From Eikenella corrodens (GTDB taxonomy: Bacteria > Pseudomonadota > Gammaproteobacteria > Burkholderiales > Neisseriaceae), in assembly GCF_900187105.1 (NCBI RefSeq), contig NZ_LT906482.1, positions 434,001 to 498,000 on the forward strand: 64,000 nucleotides of DNA. Direction: 5' to 3'. This document shows, piece after piece, positions 27,106-36,913 of the stretch; position 1 is the first letter of the stretch; every line of letters starts with the position of its first letter. Under the pieces are notes generated by a model that saw only the letters and a program-made list of their open reading frames with translations, ran no database searches and had not been told where the DNA came from. Both the position numbers and the translations under genes were made by a program.

Positions 27106-27774
27106 ATGAAATACATCCACACCACCGCCGACACCCTCGAACACCTCCGCCAGCAGGCTAAAAAACGCCAAAACAAACAAGGCGGCAAAATCGCCGAACT
27201 GCTCAACCGCGCCGCCCAAGAAGCCAAATACCAAAGCTGGCGCCACGCCGAAATCTGCCACCAGGCCGGCGAACGCTTCGGCCGCACCCCGCTCACCGAA
27301 GAATGCCACACCGTGGTCGAGCACACCCGTGCCGGCCAAGACTACGTAACCGCCACCGGCTTTGAAACCGCCACCCCCAGCGCCTACCTCCTGTTCAACA
27401 CCGACCAAGGCGACGCCTGGCTCTACGACGTATTCAGCCGCCAAGCCCTGTGCCTGATGCACCGCCACAAAGAAGCCGAGCTTACCCCCATCCGCTTTGC
27501 CGACAAACGCTTCACCATCGAATGGGACGGCCAAGTCGACCTCTCCACCCCCATCCCCAGCCTCGACCCCGAAACCGACACTGCCCGCGCCAAACTCGGC
27601 GGCCGCTACCTCTTCCCCGAATACGTCTCCCTCATGATCGAAGACCTCGGCAGCCAGGCCGCCCGCCAAGCGCACCAATTCTTCCAAAACGAACACGGCG
27701 GCGAGAAACAGCCCTCGCCCGAACATGAACACCATGGGCACGAACACGGCCACAACTGCGGCTGTAACCACTAA
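27106..27774 (+). CDS. Hypothetical protein with a His-rich C-terminus
   Basis: This 222-aa soluble protein is of unknown family. The body has no catalytic motif that I recognise. The tail is striking: HEHHGHEHGHNCGCNH, with eight His and two Cys in the last 16 residues, resembling nickel- or zinc-binding tails such as those of SlyD or metallochaperones. The N-terminal LEHLRQQAKKRQNKQGGKIA is basic. It stands alone between DUS hairpins, so context does not help. Confidence 0.65.
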   Translation: MKYIHTTADTLEHLRQQAKKRQNKQGGKIAELLNRAAQEAKYQSWRHAEICHQAGERFGRTPLTEECHTVVEHTRAGQDYVTATGFETATPSAYLLFNTDQGDAWLYDVFSRQALCLMHRHKEAELTPIRFADKRFTIEWDGQVDLSTPIPSLDPETDTARAKLGGRYLFPEYVSLMIEDLGSQAARQAHQFFQNEHGGEKQPSPEHEHHGHEHGHNCGCNH

Positions 27775-28086
27775 CCGAAATATTTTCAGGTAGCATCGAA
27801 AGCTACCTGAAAACATAAGCGGCAACTGATTGCAATGATATCCTCTAGCCGGACTAAGTTTAGATCTTTGCTAGGCTAAATACCCCAATATATAATTTTG
27901 AATGGCTATTCATGATTCGCCGCCAGCAGTCATCAATAGCGTAAGAATGACATTGGAAAGTGCAAGAATGTTCATCAGCTATTCGTCTAACTCAACTAAT
28001 CAGTAACCTTTCACCATTCTATCCAACACACCAAACAAAAACCTGCCTCATAAAGAGGCAGGCTTTACATTGAAAACCAAACTGGC
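27775..28086. other. Intergenic region, convergent gene ends
   Basis: A DUS-like hairpin (27785-27812, one arm degenerate) and the ftsZ terminator (28035-28063) are visible. The 220 bp between them are AT-rich and show no gene, tRNA or repeat. Confidence 0.6.
28035..28063 (-). terminator. Rho-independent terminator after ftsZ
   Basis: On the minus strand, CCTGCCTC TTTAT GAGGCAGG is followed by TTTTTG: an 8-bp stem and T tract 23 bp after the ftsZ stop. Confidence 0.9.
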
Positions 28087-29259
28087 TTAATCAGCCTGGC
28101 GGCGGATCACCGCCGGAATTTCAAAATCGTCCAACACAGATTGGTTGGCAAAATCAGAAGCAGCCAAATTCATGGTGCGGGCAGTGCGACCTGAACGGAT
28201 AACACTGTCGATTTCCGGGAATGCGCCATCTGTGCCGGTAGCTTGGGCAGTTTTCACCATGCGCAAATTGCTGCTCTGGCTGTTGTCGCCTTGCTCTTTC
28301 AGGCCGGTGGCAATAATGGTAACGCGGATTTCGCCTTCCTCCATGGCAGCGTCTTCAGCTGTACCATATTTCAATTCAGCATCAGGGTGAGCATATTCGC
28401 TCACTACTGACATGATTTCTTTATACTCTTTCATGGTCAGACCATCAGGGGCGGTAGTGATGTTCACCAACACACCGCGTGCGCCTTCCAGCGTTACATT
28501 GTCCAGCAGCGGGCTGGCAATTGCCTGCTCGGTAGCCAAACGGGCACGGTCGATACCTTGTGCGAAACCAGAACCCATCATGGCCATGCCCATGATACCC
28601 ATTACGTTGCGTACGTCGGCGAAGTCCAAGTTGATCATGCCGGGGCAGGTAATCACTTCGGCAATACCGGCCACTGCGTTGCGCAACACGTTATCAGCAG
28701 CACGGAATGCCTGGCGCACGGTTACATCTTCGCCCAGGGCGGTCATCAGTTTGTCGTTCGGGATAACGATGAGCGAGTCTACTTGGTTTTTCAGGGTTTC
28801 CAAGCCGTCTTTGGCAATCTGGATGCGTTTGCCTTCATGTTCGAACGGGCGGGTCACCACAGCCACGGTCAGGATACCCAGCTCACGGGCAATCTCGGCC
28901 ACTACCGGAGCAGCGCCGGTACCGGTGCCGCCACCCATACCGGTGGTAATGAACAGCATATTGGCGCCTTGAATGGCGTCGGCGATGGTTTCACGGTCTT
29001 CCAGAGCGGCATTACGGCCGGTTTCCGGATTGGCGCCGGCACCCAAACCTTTGGTCAAATTAGTACCTAGCTGGATGCGCTTGGGCGCTTTGCTGCCCTG
29101 TAAAGATTGGGCATCGGTGTTGGCGCTAATAAATTCAACGCCTTGTACCGTGTTGTCTATCATATTGTTAATAGCATTACAGCCACCGCCACCAATACCG
29201 ATAACTTTAATGACCGCCGGACTGGCTGCGGATTCGACAACATCATAAACCAACTGCAT
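28087..29259 (-). CDS. ftsZ: Cell division GTPase FtsZ
   Basis: A tubulin homologue that forms the Z ring. The GTP-binding signature GGGTGTGAAPV and the T7 loop (NLDFADV) are intact. The C-terminal peptide reads LDDFEIPAVIRRQAD and binds FtsA, with PA conserved. Length 390 aa. It is the last gene of the dcw cluster, 99 bp after ftsA. No in-frame DUS lies in this gene, unlike many neighbours. Confidence 0.98.
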   Translation of the reverse strand: MQLVYDVVESAASPAVIKVIGIGGGGCNAINNMIDNTVQGVEFISANTDAQSLQGSKAPKRIQLGTNLTKGLGAGANPETGRNAALEDRETIADAIQGANMLFITTGMGGGTGTGAAPVVAEIARELGILTVAVVTRPFEHEGKRIQIAKDGLETLKNQVDSLIVIPNDKLMTALGEDVTVRQAFRAADNVLRNAVAGIAEVITCPGMINLDFADVRNVMGIMGMAMMGSGFAQGIDRARLATEQAIASPLLDNVTLEGARGVLVNITTAPDGLTMKEYKEIMSVVSEYAHPDAELKYGTAEDAAMEEGEIRVTIIATGLKEQGDNSQSSNLRMVKTAQATGTDGAFPEIDSVIRSGRTARTMNLAASDFANQSVLDDFEIPAVIRRQAD

Positions 29260-29358
29260 TTAACACTCCTTTTGCGCCCCAGAAGGCTACCTGAAAACTG
29301 AAATCGCCCGTATTATAAAGGTTTGAACAGATTTTGTGTGCAAGAATAAGCAAAAAGC

Positions 29359-30597
29359 TTAGAAATTGTTTTTCAGCCACTCTTTGAGGCGGTAGAAAAC
29401 AGGATCTCCCTCTGCAGCCTGTCGCACGGTGTTATGCGTACCATGCTGGCTGCTGTATTCGGCAGCGGTTTGCAGGAGGCCGATGGCGGTGGCGTAGCGC
29501 GGGTTACGGATGCGTTCCGACAAACCGCCCATTTCCTTCGGCACACCGACACGGGCAGGCAGATTGAACACGTCTTCAGCCAGTTCCACCACACCGGAAA
29601 GCAAAGATGCGCCGCCGGTGAGCACCACTCCGGAAGTGAGCACTTCTTCGGGGAAACCGGAACGGTGCAGTTCATTGCGGGTCAGTTCTAAAATTTCTTC
29701 CACGCGCGGGCCGATAACACTGGCCAACACACGGCGTGAAATCTGGCGCGGGCTGCGGTCGCCCACGCTGGGCACTTCAATCATTTCATCCAAGCCATCG
29801 CCGGTAGCCAAGGCTACGCCATGGTTGATTTTGATGTATTCGGCGGCATTGTAAGGAGTACGCAGGGCTTGCGCCAAATCGCGGGTAATCAAATCGCCGG
29901 CCACCGGAATGACGGCGGTGTGGCGGATTGCACCGTTAGTGTACACGGCGATATCGGTCGTGCCGCCGCCGATATCGATGACGCACACGCCCAGTTCTTT
30001 CTCGTCTTCAGTCAACACAGCACGACCGCTGGCCAAGGGTTGCAGAATCATGTTGTCGATATGCAGGCCGCAACGTTCGATACATTTTTGAATGTTCTGC
30101 ATGGCGGTAACCGCACCGGTTACGATATGAATGCGCGTATCCAGCCGCACGCCGCTCATGCCGATGGGCTCGCGCACACCGGGCTGGTTGTCGATGATGT
30201 ACTCCTGCACCACGGTGTGCAGAATCTGGTGATCAGGCGGGATGTTTACGGCTTTGGCGGTTTCGATAGCGCGGTCGATGTCGGCCTGCGTTACTTCGCC
30301 TTCCTTGATTTTCACCACACCTTGCGAATTCATGCTGCGGATATGGTTGCCGGCAATGCCGGTTACCACGCTGCCGATTTGGCAATCAGCCATCAGCTGG
30401 GCTTCTTCCATAGCTTGGGTAATAGCTTGGGCGGTGGCATCAATATTGGTTACCATGCCGGCTTTCAAGCCGTGTGACGGCGCTTGGCCAAAGCCGATGA
30501 TGTGAATTTCCTTATCGTCTTGCACTTCGCCGATCAAAACGATGGTTTTCGAGGTGCCGATGTCCAGTGCGCCCACCAGTTGTTTGTTGTTTGACAT
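29359..30597 (-). CDS. ftsA: Cell division protein FtsA
   Basis: An actin-like ATPase that tethers FtsZ to the inner membrane. GALDIGTSKT is the phosphate-1 motif, and VIDIGGGTTDIAVY is the phosphate-2 motif. The C-terminal FYRLKEWLKNNF is the amphipathic membrane-targeting helix. Length 412 aa. A Correia-like repeat separates it from ftsQ upstream. Confidence 0.97.
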   Translation of the reverse strand: MSNNKQLVGALDIGTSKTIVLIGEVQDDKEIHIIGFGQAPSHGLKAGMVTNIDATAQAITQAMEEAQLMADCQIGSVVTGIAGNHIRSMNSQGVVKIKEGEVTQADIDRAIETAKAVNIPPDHQILHTVVQEYIIDNQPGVREPIGMSGVRLDTRIHIVTGAVTAMQNIQKCIERCGLHIDNMILQPLASGRAVLTEDEKELGVCVIDIGGGTTDIAVYTNGAIRHTAVIPVAGDLITRDLAQALRTPYNAAEYIKINHGVALATGDGLDEMIEVPSVGDRSPRQISRRVLASVIGPRVEEILELTRNELHRSGFPEEVLTSGVVLTGGASLLSGVVELAEDVFNLPARVGVPKEMGGLSERIRNPRYATAIGLLQTAAEYSSQHGTHNTVRQAAEGDPVFYRLKEWLKNNF

Positions 30598-30644
30598 AAC
30601 TCTGTCTCGCTTATTGTTGAAATGGTTGTTTATCGCTAAAGCAC

Positions 30645-30723
30645 TTATTCATTTTCTACTACGCTAACTCGCTTTGCTGTACTTGTGTACTATGCTACTA
30701 CTCGCCATTTTGTAGAAAAATAA
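30645..30723 (-). repeat. Correia-like element 2, between ftsQ and ftsA
   Basis: The minus strand reads ATAGTACACAAGTAC then AGCAAAGCGAG, matching the GTAC/GTAC core of Correia elements. The ends form an inverted repeat of their own (TTATTCATTTTCTAC against GTAGAAAAATAA), not the TATAGTG type. It lies inside a division operon. Confidence 0.55.
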
Positions 30724-30728
30724 TTGCT

Positions 30729-31484
30729 TCAGTCATACCCGCCTGATGGCGGTTGTTGCTTGTTGTTGTCTTCATCTGCCGCGCCCTGTTTGTAGCGCAC
30801 GGCAAAGCCGTCTTTATAGCGCAAATCCACGTATTGTACGTCAGCTGCGCGTTCTTTCAAGATTTCGTGCCATGCCTGCACAAAGCGGCGCAGACGATCT
30901 TGTTCGTCGACACGACCCAGATGCAGCCGGATGCCGTTTTCCAAAGCCAGCTCCCGCGAGGAACGAGAACTATAATCCATGCGGCTGATTTTCAGATTAG
31001 TCGGCGCCAAGATGGCTTGGAACTCCATAAATTCCTCCACCATAATTTTACGCATTCCCGGCGTGCCTGCAAATACGGGAAAGTTTTCATCGGTGGGGGC
31101 ATCAAAGCCTTTGCCTTCGCTATCCACCAGCCCGCCGCCTTCCCAGCGCGCCACAGGCTGCCGCTCTTCCACCCGGATTTGCACCGTATCCGGCCAGATT
31201 CGGCGCACCTCCGCCTTAGCCACCCAAGGCAGCGTTTCAAACGCCTGCCGCGCTTCGTTCAAATCGGCTTTGAATATATTGCCGCGGATGTGACGATGGG
31301 CGGTTTGTTGCAGCTGGGTGGCACTTAAGCGGTGCAGGTCGCCGTCGATTTTCACCAGTTTCACCGGGAAATACGGCGAATTCATCATCCACATCACCGC
31401 TGCCGAAATCAGGCCGACAGCAGCCAAAAGATAAAGGCTGCTGTTGATGCGTTTGAGTGCGCCGGCGTTATCCCAAAGTCGCAT
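30729..31484 (-). CDS. ftsQ: Cell division protein FtsQ
   Basis: An inner-membrane divisome protein linking the Z ring to septal synthesis. It has a short cytoplasmic N-terminus, one helix (about residues 17-35), a POTRA domain with VKLVKIDGDLHRLSATQ, then the FtsQ beta domain. Length 251 aa. Its start overlaps the end of ddlB by 17 bp, which implies translational coupling. Confidence 0.93.
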   Translation of the reverse strand: MRLWDNAGALKRINSSLYLLAAVGLISAAVMWMMNSPYFPVKLVKIDGDLHRLSATQLQQTAHRHIRGNIFKADLNEARQAFETLPWVAKAEVRRIWPDTVQIRVEERQPVARWEGGGLVDSEGKGFDAPTDENFPVFAGTPGMRKIMVEEFMEFQAILAPTNLKISRMDYSSRSSRELALENGIRLHLGRVDEQDRLRRFVQAWHEILKERAADVQYVDLRYKDGFAVRYKQGAADEDNNKQQPPSGGYD

Positions 31485-32388
31485 GGCTCAATACTTCAAC
31501 GCATAAATCGGCAAAATCCAAGCCGGTTTGCGCGGCGGCTTTCGGCACCAGACTGTGGCTGGTCATACCGGGCACGGTGTTGATTTCCAACAAATAAAGC
31601 TTTCCGCTCTGGCTGCGCAGGAAATCCACCCTGCCCCAGCCGCGCCCGCCGATGGCTTCAAAGCCCGCTTTGGCCAGGCGGCGGATTTCGGCCTCGCCCG
31701 CTGCATCCAAATCGCTGGGGCATTGGTATACCGTATCGTCACGGAAATACTTGGCGTCGTAATCGTAAAACTCGGTGGCCGGGATGATGCGGATGCTGGG
31801 CAGTGCCTGTTGGCCGAGCACGGCGCAAGTGTATTCGCCGCCGTCGACAAAGCGTTCGGCGATGATTTCGCCGTGCAGATGGCGTTCGCGCAGCTCGCGG
31901 TACACTTTCGGCAACTCGCCGGGCTGCTTCACTTTCACCACGCCCACGCTGCTGCCTTCGGCGGCGGGCTTCACAAACATCGGCAGGCCGAGCTCGGCTT
32001 CCACAGCGGCAAAATCAGTATCATCGTGCAATACGGCGAAATCGGGTACGGGCAGGCCGAGCGCCTGCCAAATCAGTTTGCAGCGGTATTTGTCCATACC
32101 CAGCGCAGAGGCGGCCATGCCGCAGCCGGTGTAGGGGATGCCGATGGAATCGAGCAGCGCCTGCACGGTGCCGTCTTCGCCATAGGTGCCGTGCAGCACA
32201 TTGAAGGCTACCTGAAAACCCTGCGCTTTCAGTTGCAGGATGTCTTGTTCTTTCGGGTCGAACCGGTGGGCATCGATGCCCCGGCTCTGCAAGGCGGCCA
32301 ATACGGCCGCGCCGCTGTCGAGCGACACTTCACGCTCGCTGGAAAATCCGCCGTTCAATACGGCCACTTTGCCAAACTGCTTGTTCAT
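31468..32388 (-). CDS. ddlB: D-alanine--D-alanine ligase
   Basis: An ATP-grasp ligase that makes the D-Ala-D-Ala dipeptide for MurF. VAVLNGGFSSEREVSL gives the N-terminal loop. KPAAEGSSVGV and EINTVPGMTSHSL are the ATP and substrate loops. The ATG at 32388 (MNKQFGKVAVL) gives 306 aa, the family size. A long upstream in-frame extension runs through the DUS terminator and was rejected. An in-frame DUS encodes GFQVAFNVLHG, adjacent to the conserved HGxxGE segment. Confidence 0.96.
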   Translation of the reverse strand: MNKQFGKVAVLNGGFSSEREVSLDSGAAVLAALQSRGIDAHRFDPKEQDILQLKAQGFQVAFNVLHGTYGEDGTVQALLDSIGIPYTGCGMAASALGMDKYRCKLIWQALGLPVPDFAVLHDDTDFAAVEAELGLPMFVKPAAEGSSVGVVKVKQPGELPKVYRELRERHLHGEIIAERFVDGGEYTCAVLGQQALPSIRIIPATEFYDYDAKYFRDDTVYQCPSDLDAAGEAEIRRLAKAGFEAIGGRGWGRVDFLRSQSGKLYLLEINTVPGMTSHSLVPKAAAQTGLDFADLCVEVLSHATLG

Positions 32389-32414
32389 TTGCTTTGCTTC
32401 TTTCTTACTTCTAC

Positions 32415-32460
32415 TTTCAGGTAGCCCCATCAAACGCCCGTCTGAAAGGCTACCTGAAAA
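32415..32460. terminator. Inverted DUS pair between unknown paralogue and ddlB
   Basis: TTTCAGGTAGCC at 32415 and AGGCTACCTGAAAA ending at 32460 enclose a 20-base loop. It may separate the murC group from ddlB-ftsQ-ftsA-ftsZ or modulate read-through. Confidence 0.6.
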
Positions 32461-32461
32461 C

Positions 32462-33508
32462 TTAAAACCGGTAATGCCGCCAGCTCGGGTCGTATTCGCA
32501 CGCGGCCTGCGGCTTGAGTTCGGCAAACTGCTCGCACAGTGCCTGCGCTTTTGCCATGAGGCGCTCCGGCTCGCCGGTAGCGGCAAATATGGTGCGCTCA
32601 CCCCGCGTGAGGTTGGTGACGGCAATCGTGCCGATGCCTTGCTGTTGATGGCAGGCCTCGGCGTCGAATTCGTCTTGCAGCCGGTAGGCCGCCATCAGCG
32701 CGTCTTCGCCGTTGATTTCACAGCGCACGGAAACGCACCAGCCCATATCCGCCCGGCCAAGCAGGCCGTTGGCCGACTCATTACGCAGCAGCACCAGGGC
32801 ATCTTGTTCGTTTTCTTCGTCTTCATCGCGCTGATAGGCGGTATATTGCCATTCCGGCTCGGGATAGAGCGCATCGCGCCCCAAGGCTTTCCATACTTCG
32901 TCTAATTTTTCAGGTAGCCTGTGTAGCGGCACGGCTTCCGGCGGCACAGCATCCACAAAATCCAGCGCGCCCACTTTCACCACCGCATCCCACTCGCCCA
33001 ACACATGGTCGAGCATAATCAGCGCCAGCCTCTGCGCGGTTTCCAAATCTTCTGCCTTGGGCGGCTTGGCAAAAGCCACGTCCAGCGCGGGCAGGCCGCG
33101 CCATTCTTCGCAGCGCACCAAAATATCCGTCGCCTGCATTTCCACGCCGCCCATGCGGATGGCAAACTGCTCCGGCGAGCCCAGCCGCTGGCGGAAACAC
33201 AGCACCGAACGCTCAGTGGATTCAGCTGCCGTGGCAATCAGCGCCAGCACTTGCGGGAAGTGTTCCAAATCGCCGTTGGCACTGAACACCAGCGCGCCGT
33301 CGGCCGGCGGCCCTTCCAATTCCACCACCACACCGGGGCAGTATTCGTGCAGCAGGTTGTTGGCCTCTGTAACAAAGGCCACCGGGTCTTCCAGCGCTGC
33401 AAGCCGCGCCTCTTCGCGCCGCCACACTGTCCAGAAACAATGAGCATTATCTTGCCATTCGCTCAGGCTGTGCCGGCCTGCGGCTTCGTTGGTATCTGAT
33501 TTCGTCAT
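32462..33508 (-). CDS. Unknown protein in the dcw cluster, paralogue A
   Basis: A 348-aa soluble acidic protein. It shares its design with the gene upstream (33512): an N-terminal FW..W segment, HEYCPGVVVELEGP near residue 55, RNESANGLLGRADMGWCVSVRC near 245, and a C-terminal [10 protein letters not shown]. The last motif and the overall pattern recall DUF695-type proteins, but I cannot confirm it. Both copies lie between murC and ddlB, where neisserial clusters have no such genes as far as I recall. Start follows 3 bp after the stop of paralogue B. Confidence 0.75.
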   Translation of the reverse strand: MTKSDTNEAAGRHSLSEWQDNAHCFWTVWRREEARLAALEDPVAFVTEANNLLHEYCPGVVVELEGPPADGALVFSANGDLEHFPQVLALIATAAESTERSVLCFRQRLGSPEQFAIRMGGVEMQATDILVRCEEWRGLPALDVAFAKPPKAEDLETAQRLALIMLDHVLGEWDAVVKVGALDFVDAVPPEAVPLHRLPEKLDEVWKALGRDALYPEPEWQYTAYQRDEDEENEQDALVLLRNESANGLLGRADMGWCVSVRCEINGEDALMAAYRLQDEFDAEACHQQQGIGTIAVTNLTRGERTIFAATGEPERLMAKAQALCEQFAELKPQAACEYDPSWRHYRF

Positions 33509-33511
33509 CTT

Positions 33512-34561
33512 TTATCCTTGCAAGCGGTAATGCCGCCATGACGGGTCGAACACACAGTTAACCCGTGCGTCTAGCCGCTCGTAGCGTGCGGTGATTTCCC
33601 GTACCTTCTCCCACAATCCTTCCGGCTCGGCCACCATGGCAAAGGCGGTGTATTCGCCTTTTTCCGCATCGGCCAGCATGGCGGTGAGAATACCCTGCTC
33701 ATGCTGCCCGACGCAGCCGGAAAACTCGTGTGCCAGTTCCTGCGCCAGAGCCTGGCTCATGTCATCGTACACTTCACAGCGCACACTCAAACACCAGGCC
33801 AAATCGGCACGCCCCAGCAGCGAAGCAGCCGATTCGTTGCGCACCAAAATCTTGGCCGGCTCGCCATCATCGTTTTCCGCGCCATACACGCGGAATTCCG
33901 CCTCGCCGCTTGGATACACGCCGTTGTGCCCCAGCTGGGCACGCCACAACTTATCAAAAGCAGCGGGCAGCTCGGCCAACGGCAGCCCACCCCGAGGCGG
34001 CTGCTCCACCAGCTCCACATAGCCGGTTTTCACGTTTAAATCCCACTGCCCCAAGGCCTGCGCCAAAAGCAGCCACACCGCCAACCGGCGGTCGTCGGCA
34101 TCCGTGCCATCAGGATTATCGTTCACAAACACCTGTAAATGCACCAAACCATCGCTGCCCGGCGCACAGGCTACCTGAAATTGGCTGCCGGAAAGCTGCG
34201 TTTTGCCAAAACCAGCCCGGCGATGCGGCAATTCAGCAGCCCGGCAGCGCCGCAGCAAGGCCTGCACACCAAAGGGCAAACCCGGTGGCGCAGCCTCAGC
34301 CAGCAACACTGCATCGGCCATCGGCTCCAACCGGCCGCCGCTACTGAAGGCTACCTGAAATTTAGCGCCGGCATCAACAGCATAATCCGACACGATCTGC
34401 AAAAACACGCCGGGGAAATAGTGGTGCAGCAGATAGTTTCCGCTATTCACCAGCGCCACACAACCGCCGCCGGCCTGCCAGGGCTGCTCCCACTGCCAAC
34501 TCTGCCAAAAAGCGGCGGCACGCTGCCGCGCCTCTTGGCGGCGTTTCAGGAAATCATCCAT
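33512..34561 (-). CDS. Unknown protein in the dcw cluster, paralogue B
   Basis: A 349-aa protein paralogous to 32462-33508: [11 protein letters not shown] near the N-terminus, [36 protein letters not shown] and a C-terminal [12 protein letters not shown]. Identity is high only around these blocks, so the duplication is old. It overlaps the murC stop by 8 bp and so is translated with it. Three in-frame DUS copies encode FQVAF or FQVAC, a heavy load for one gene. Function unknown. Confidence 0.75.
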   Translation of the reverse strand: MDDFLKRRQEARQRAAAFWQSWQWEQPWQAGGGCVALVNSGNYLLHHYFPGVFLQIVSDYAVDAGAKFQVAFSSGGRLEPMADAVLLAEAAPPGLPFGVQALLRRCRAAELPHRRAGFGKTQLSGSQFQVACAPGSDGLVHLQVFVNDNPDGTDADDRRLAVWLLLAQALGQWDLNVKTGYVELVEQPPRGGLPLAELPAAFDKLWRAQLGHNGVYPSGEAEFRVYGAENDDGEPAKILVRNESAASLLGRADLAWCLSVRCEVYDDMSQALAQELAHEFSGCVGQHEQGILTAMLADAEKGEYTAFAMVAEPEGLWEKVREITARYERLDARVNCVFDPSWRHYRLQG

Positions 34562-35951
34562 GCGCTGCTAAATCCCGCAAAGCCTGCGGTACTTTATTGA
34601 TGCTGCCTGCGCCCATATTCAGCAGCAGGTCGCCATCTTGCAGCATATTAAGCAAGGTGGCGGGCATATCGGCCACATCAGCGCAGTAAATCGGCTCCAG
34701 CTTGCCGGCCACGCGCAGGGCACGGGTGAGCGCACGGCTGTCGGCGGCCACAATCGGCTCTTCGCCGGCAGCGTATACATCGGTCAGCACCACTGCATCG
34801 GCGGTGTTCAGCACGCGTACGAAGTCTTCAAACAAATCGCGGGTGCGGGTGTAGCGGTGCGGCTGGAATGCCAACACCAGGCGGCTTTCTGGATAAGCAC
34901 CGCGTGCGGCGGAGAGCGTGGCAGCCATTTCCACCGGATGGTGGCCGTAGTCGTCGATCACCAAGGCGCTGCCGCCTTGCGGCAGCTTGATTTCGCCGTA
35001 GCTTTGGAAACGCCGTCCCACGCCGCCGAAACCGGCCAGCCCACGCTGAATGGCTTCCACGTCCGCGCCGCACTCCAGCGCCACGCCGATGGCAGCCAGC
35101 GCGTTGAGCACATTGTGCCGCCCCGGCGCATTCAGCCGCACTTCAAACGGCGCGATTGAGCGTTTGTTCAGGTGCACGGTAAAGCACATCTGCGCACCTT
35201 CGCTGTGCACATTATCAGCATAAATATCGGCGGTTTCGTCTAAGCCATAGGTAGCAAACGGTTTCTGAATCTCCGGCAGGATGGCGCGCACATGTTCGCT
35301 GTCGATACACAAAAATGCCTTTCCGTAGAACGGCATACGATGCACAAATTCCACAAAGGCCTGGTGCAGCTTGTCCACGCTGTGGTCGTAGGTGTCCATG
35401 TGGTCGGTGTCGATATTGGTCACCACGGTAATCACGGGCGTGAGATACAGGAAAGAGGCGTCTGATTCGTCGGCCTCGGCCACAATATACTGCCCGCCGC
35501 CGAGCTTGGCATTGGTGCCCGCAGCGGTGAGCTTGCCGCCGATAACGAAAGTCGGATCGAGGCCGGCGGCGGTGAGAATGGAGGCAGTGAGGCTGGTGGT
35601 GGTGGTTTTACCGTGCGTGCCGGCAATGGCGATGCCCTGGCCGAAGCGCATAATTTCCGCCAGCATCATGGCGCGCGGAATCACCGGAATGCCTGCCTCG
35701 CGGGCGGCCAACACTTCCGGATTATCCGGCTTGATGGCGGTGGAGGTAACCACCACGTCCACGCCTTCGATATGCTCTGCCGCATGGCCGTGGAACACCT
35801 TGATGCCCATATCGGCCAGCTGGCGCGTTACCGCGCTTTGTGCCTGATCCGAGCCGGATACGTCGAATTCTTTATACAGCACCTCGGCCAGGCCGCACAT
35901 GCCAGAGCCGCCGATGCCGACGAAATGGATGCGTTTTACTCGTTGCTTCAT
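34554..35951 (-). CDS. murC: UDP-N-acetylmuramate--L-alanine ligase
   Basis: Adds L-Ala to UDP-MurNAc in the cytoplasm. [15 protein letters not shown] is the N-terminal Rossmann loop. [11 protein letters not shown] is the ATP P-loop. [12 protein letters not shown] is a conserved C-terminal block. The ATG at 35951 ([15 protein letters not shown]) gives 465 aa. Upstream in-frame codons add a non-homologous extension and were rejected. Confidence 0.97.
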   Translation of the reverse strand: MKQRVKRIHFVGIGGSGMCGLAEVLYKEFDVSGSDQAQSAVTRQLADMGIKVFHGHAAEHIEGVDVVVTSTAIKPDNPEVLAAREAGIPVIPRAMMLAEIMRFGQGIAIAGTHGKTTTTSLTASILTAAGLDPTFVIGGKLTAAGTNAKLGGGQYIVAEADESDASFLYLTPVITVVTNIDTDHMDTYDHSVDKLHQAFVEFVHRMPFYGKAFLCIDSEHVRAILPEIQKPFATYGLDETADIYADNVHSEGAQMCFTVHLNKRSIAPFEVRLNAPGRHNVLNALAAIGVALECGADVEAIQRGLAGFGGVGRRFQSYGEIKLPQGGSALVIDDYGHHPVEMAATLSAARGAYPESRLVLAFQPHRYTRTRDLFEDFVRVLNTADAVVLTDVYAAGEEPIVAADSRALTRALRVAGKLEPIYCADVADMPATLLNMLQDGDLLLNMGAGSINKVPQALRDLAAHG

Positions 35952-36118
35952 AGTTATCACTGCTTCCCAAGCAGCCTTTGCAGACAAAACCGCTATTGTA
36001 TAGCGGATAAACATTTTTCGATACAACACAAGCGGGAAAAGCCGATACTGCTATTGAGGCTACCTGAAAACAGCCACTTGGAACGCTACCCAAGCAAGGC
36101 CTTTAAACCATCTGCATG

Positions 36119-36787
36119 CTAATCATCAAGCAGGCTTGCCAACAACGCCGCCGTTTCCCCGCGTGGCGCGGCAAACAGCCTCTCCCGCAACACGGCAGAC
36201 AACTCCGGCGGCACCGCCAGTACCCCGCCCGCATGCCTGCACCAATACAGCGCATCGTCCGCACCCAAGCCCACAAAATCACCATCGGCGGTTTCTTGCA
36301 GCCGCAGATAGGACTGCCCTTTGATTTCCACCTCATTCACCACTGCCGCCGGTATATCTCCGACAAAGCCCAACGCCGCCAGCCGGCGTGCCAAAGCCTG
36401 TTCCGTTACCGATGCCGCCCGGACGGCCATGCCCGTATCCGCAAACAGCGGCTGCGTAAAATCAAACGCCACATTGTCAAACGCAATGCCCGCAGGCAGA
36501 TTGTCGATTACCGTGATTTCCAAACGCGTGTGCTGCCCGGCCGCGTTACGCACCGCAATTTGGCGGAACACAGCGTTTTGCTTCGGCAGCAGGTTTTCAT
36601 ACGCCGCCGCATGGGGAGAGAAAACCACGTCAAAACAATTACCCAAACCGTGTGGAAACCGCGCCACCGCCCCATCTGCCACAGCCTGCCGCAGCCGCTC
36701 TTCGCCAAGCTGTGCGAACACTTCGGCCAGCAGCGCATTCAGCCGCCCGGTTTCACGGCGGCTTTTGCTTTTCAGCCAATCGAACAT
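36119..36787 (-). CDS. Hypothetical protein in the dcw cluster, 222 aa
   Basis: Unknown soluble protein between murC and murG. The ATG at 36787 (MFDWLKSKSRRETGR) has AGGAGAGAGTGCA before it. The longer frame would read through a DUS pair and was rejected. It contains GDFVGLGADDALYWCRHAGGV, with no family that I recognise. Like the paralogue pair, it is an accessory insertion into the cell-wall cluster. Confidence 0.65.
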   Translation of the reverse strand: MFDWLKSKSRRETGRLNALLAEVFAQLGEERLRQAVADGAVARFPHGLGNCFDVVFSPHAAAYENLLPKQNAVFRQIAVRNAAGQHTRLEITVIDNLPAGIAFDNVAFDFTQPLFADTGMAVRAASVTEQALARRLAALGFVGDIPAAVVNEVEIKGQSYLRLQETADGDFVGLGADDALYWCRHAGGVLAVPPELSAVLRERLFAAPRGETAALLASLLDD

Positions 36788-36812
36788 TGCACTCTCTCCT
36801 GCCAAGCCAAGG

Positions 36813-36906
36813 CTACCTGAAATCCCAAACTCCATTTTCAGGTAGCCTTCCAAAACCGCCTCAGACAAGCTACCTGAAACTTCAAAACCGCTTTTCAGGT
36901 AGCCTC
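36813..36906. repeat. Cluster of four DUS copies between murG and the 222-aa gene
   Basis: AGGCTACCTGAAA near 36811, TTTTCAGGTAGCCTT near 36835, a variant AAGCTACCTGAAA near 36868 and TTTTCAGGTAGCCT near 36893 form two successive hairpins. They probably terminate or attenuate the message between the genes. Confidence 0.7.
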
Positions 36907-36913
36907 ACACCAA

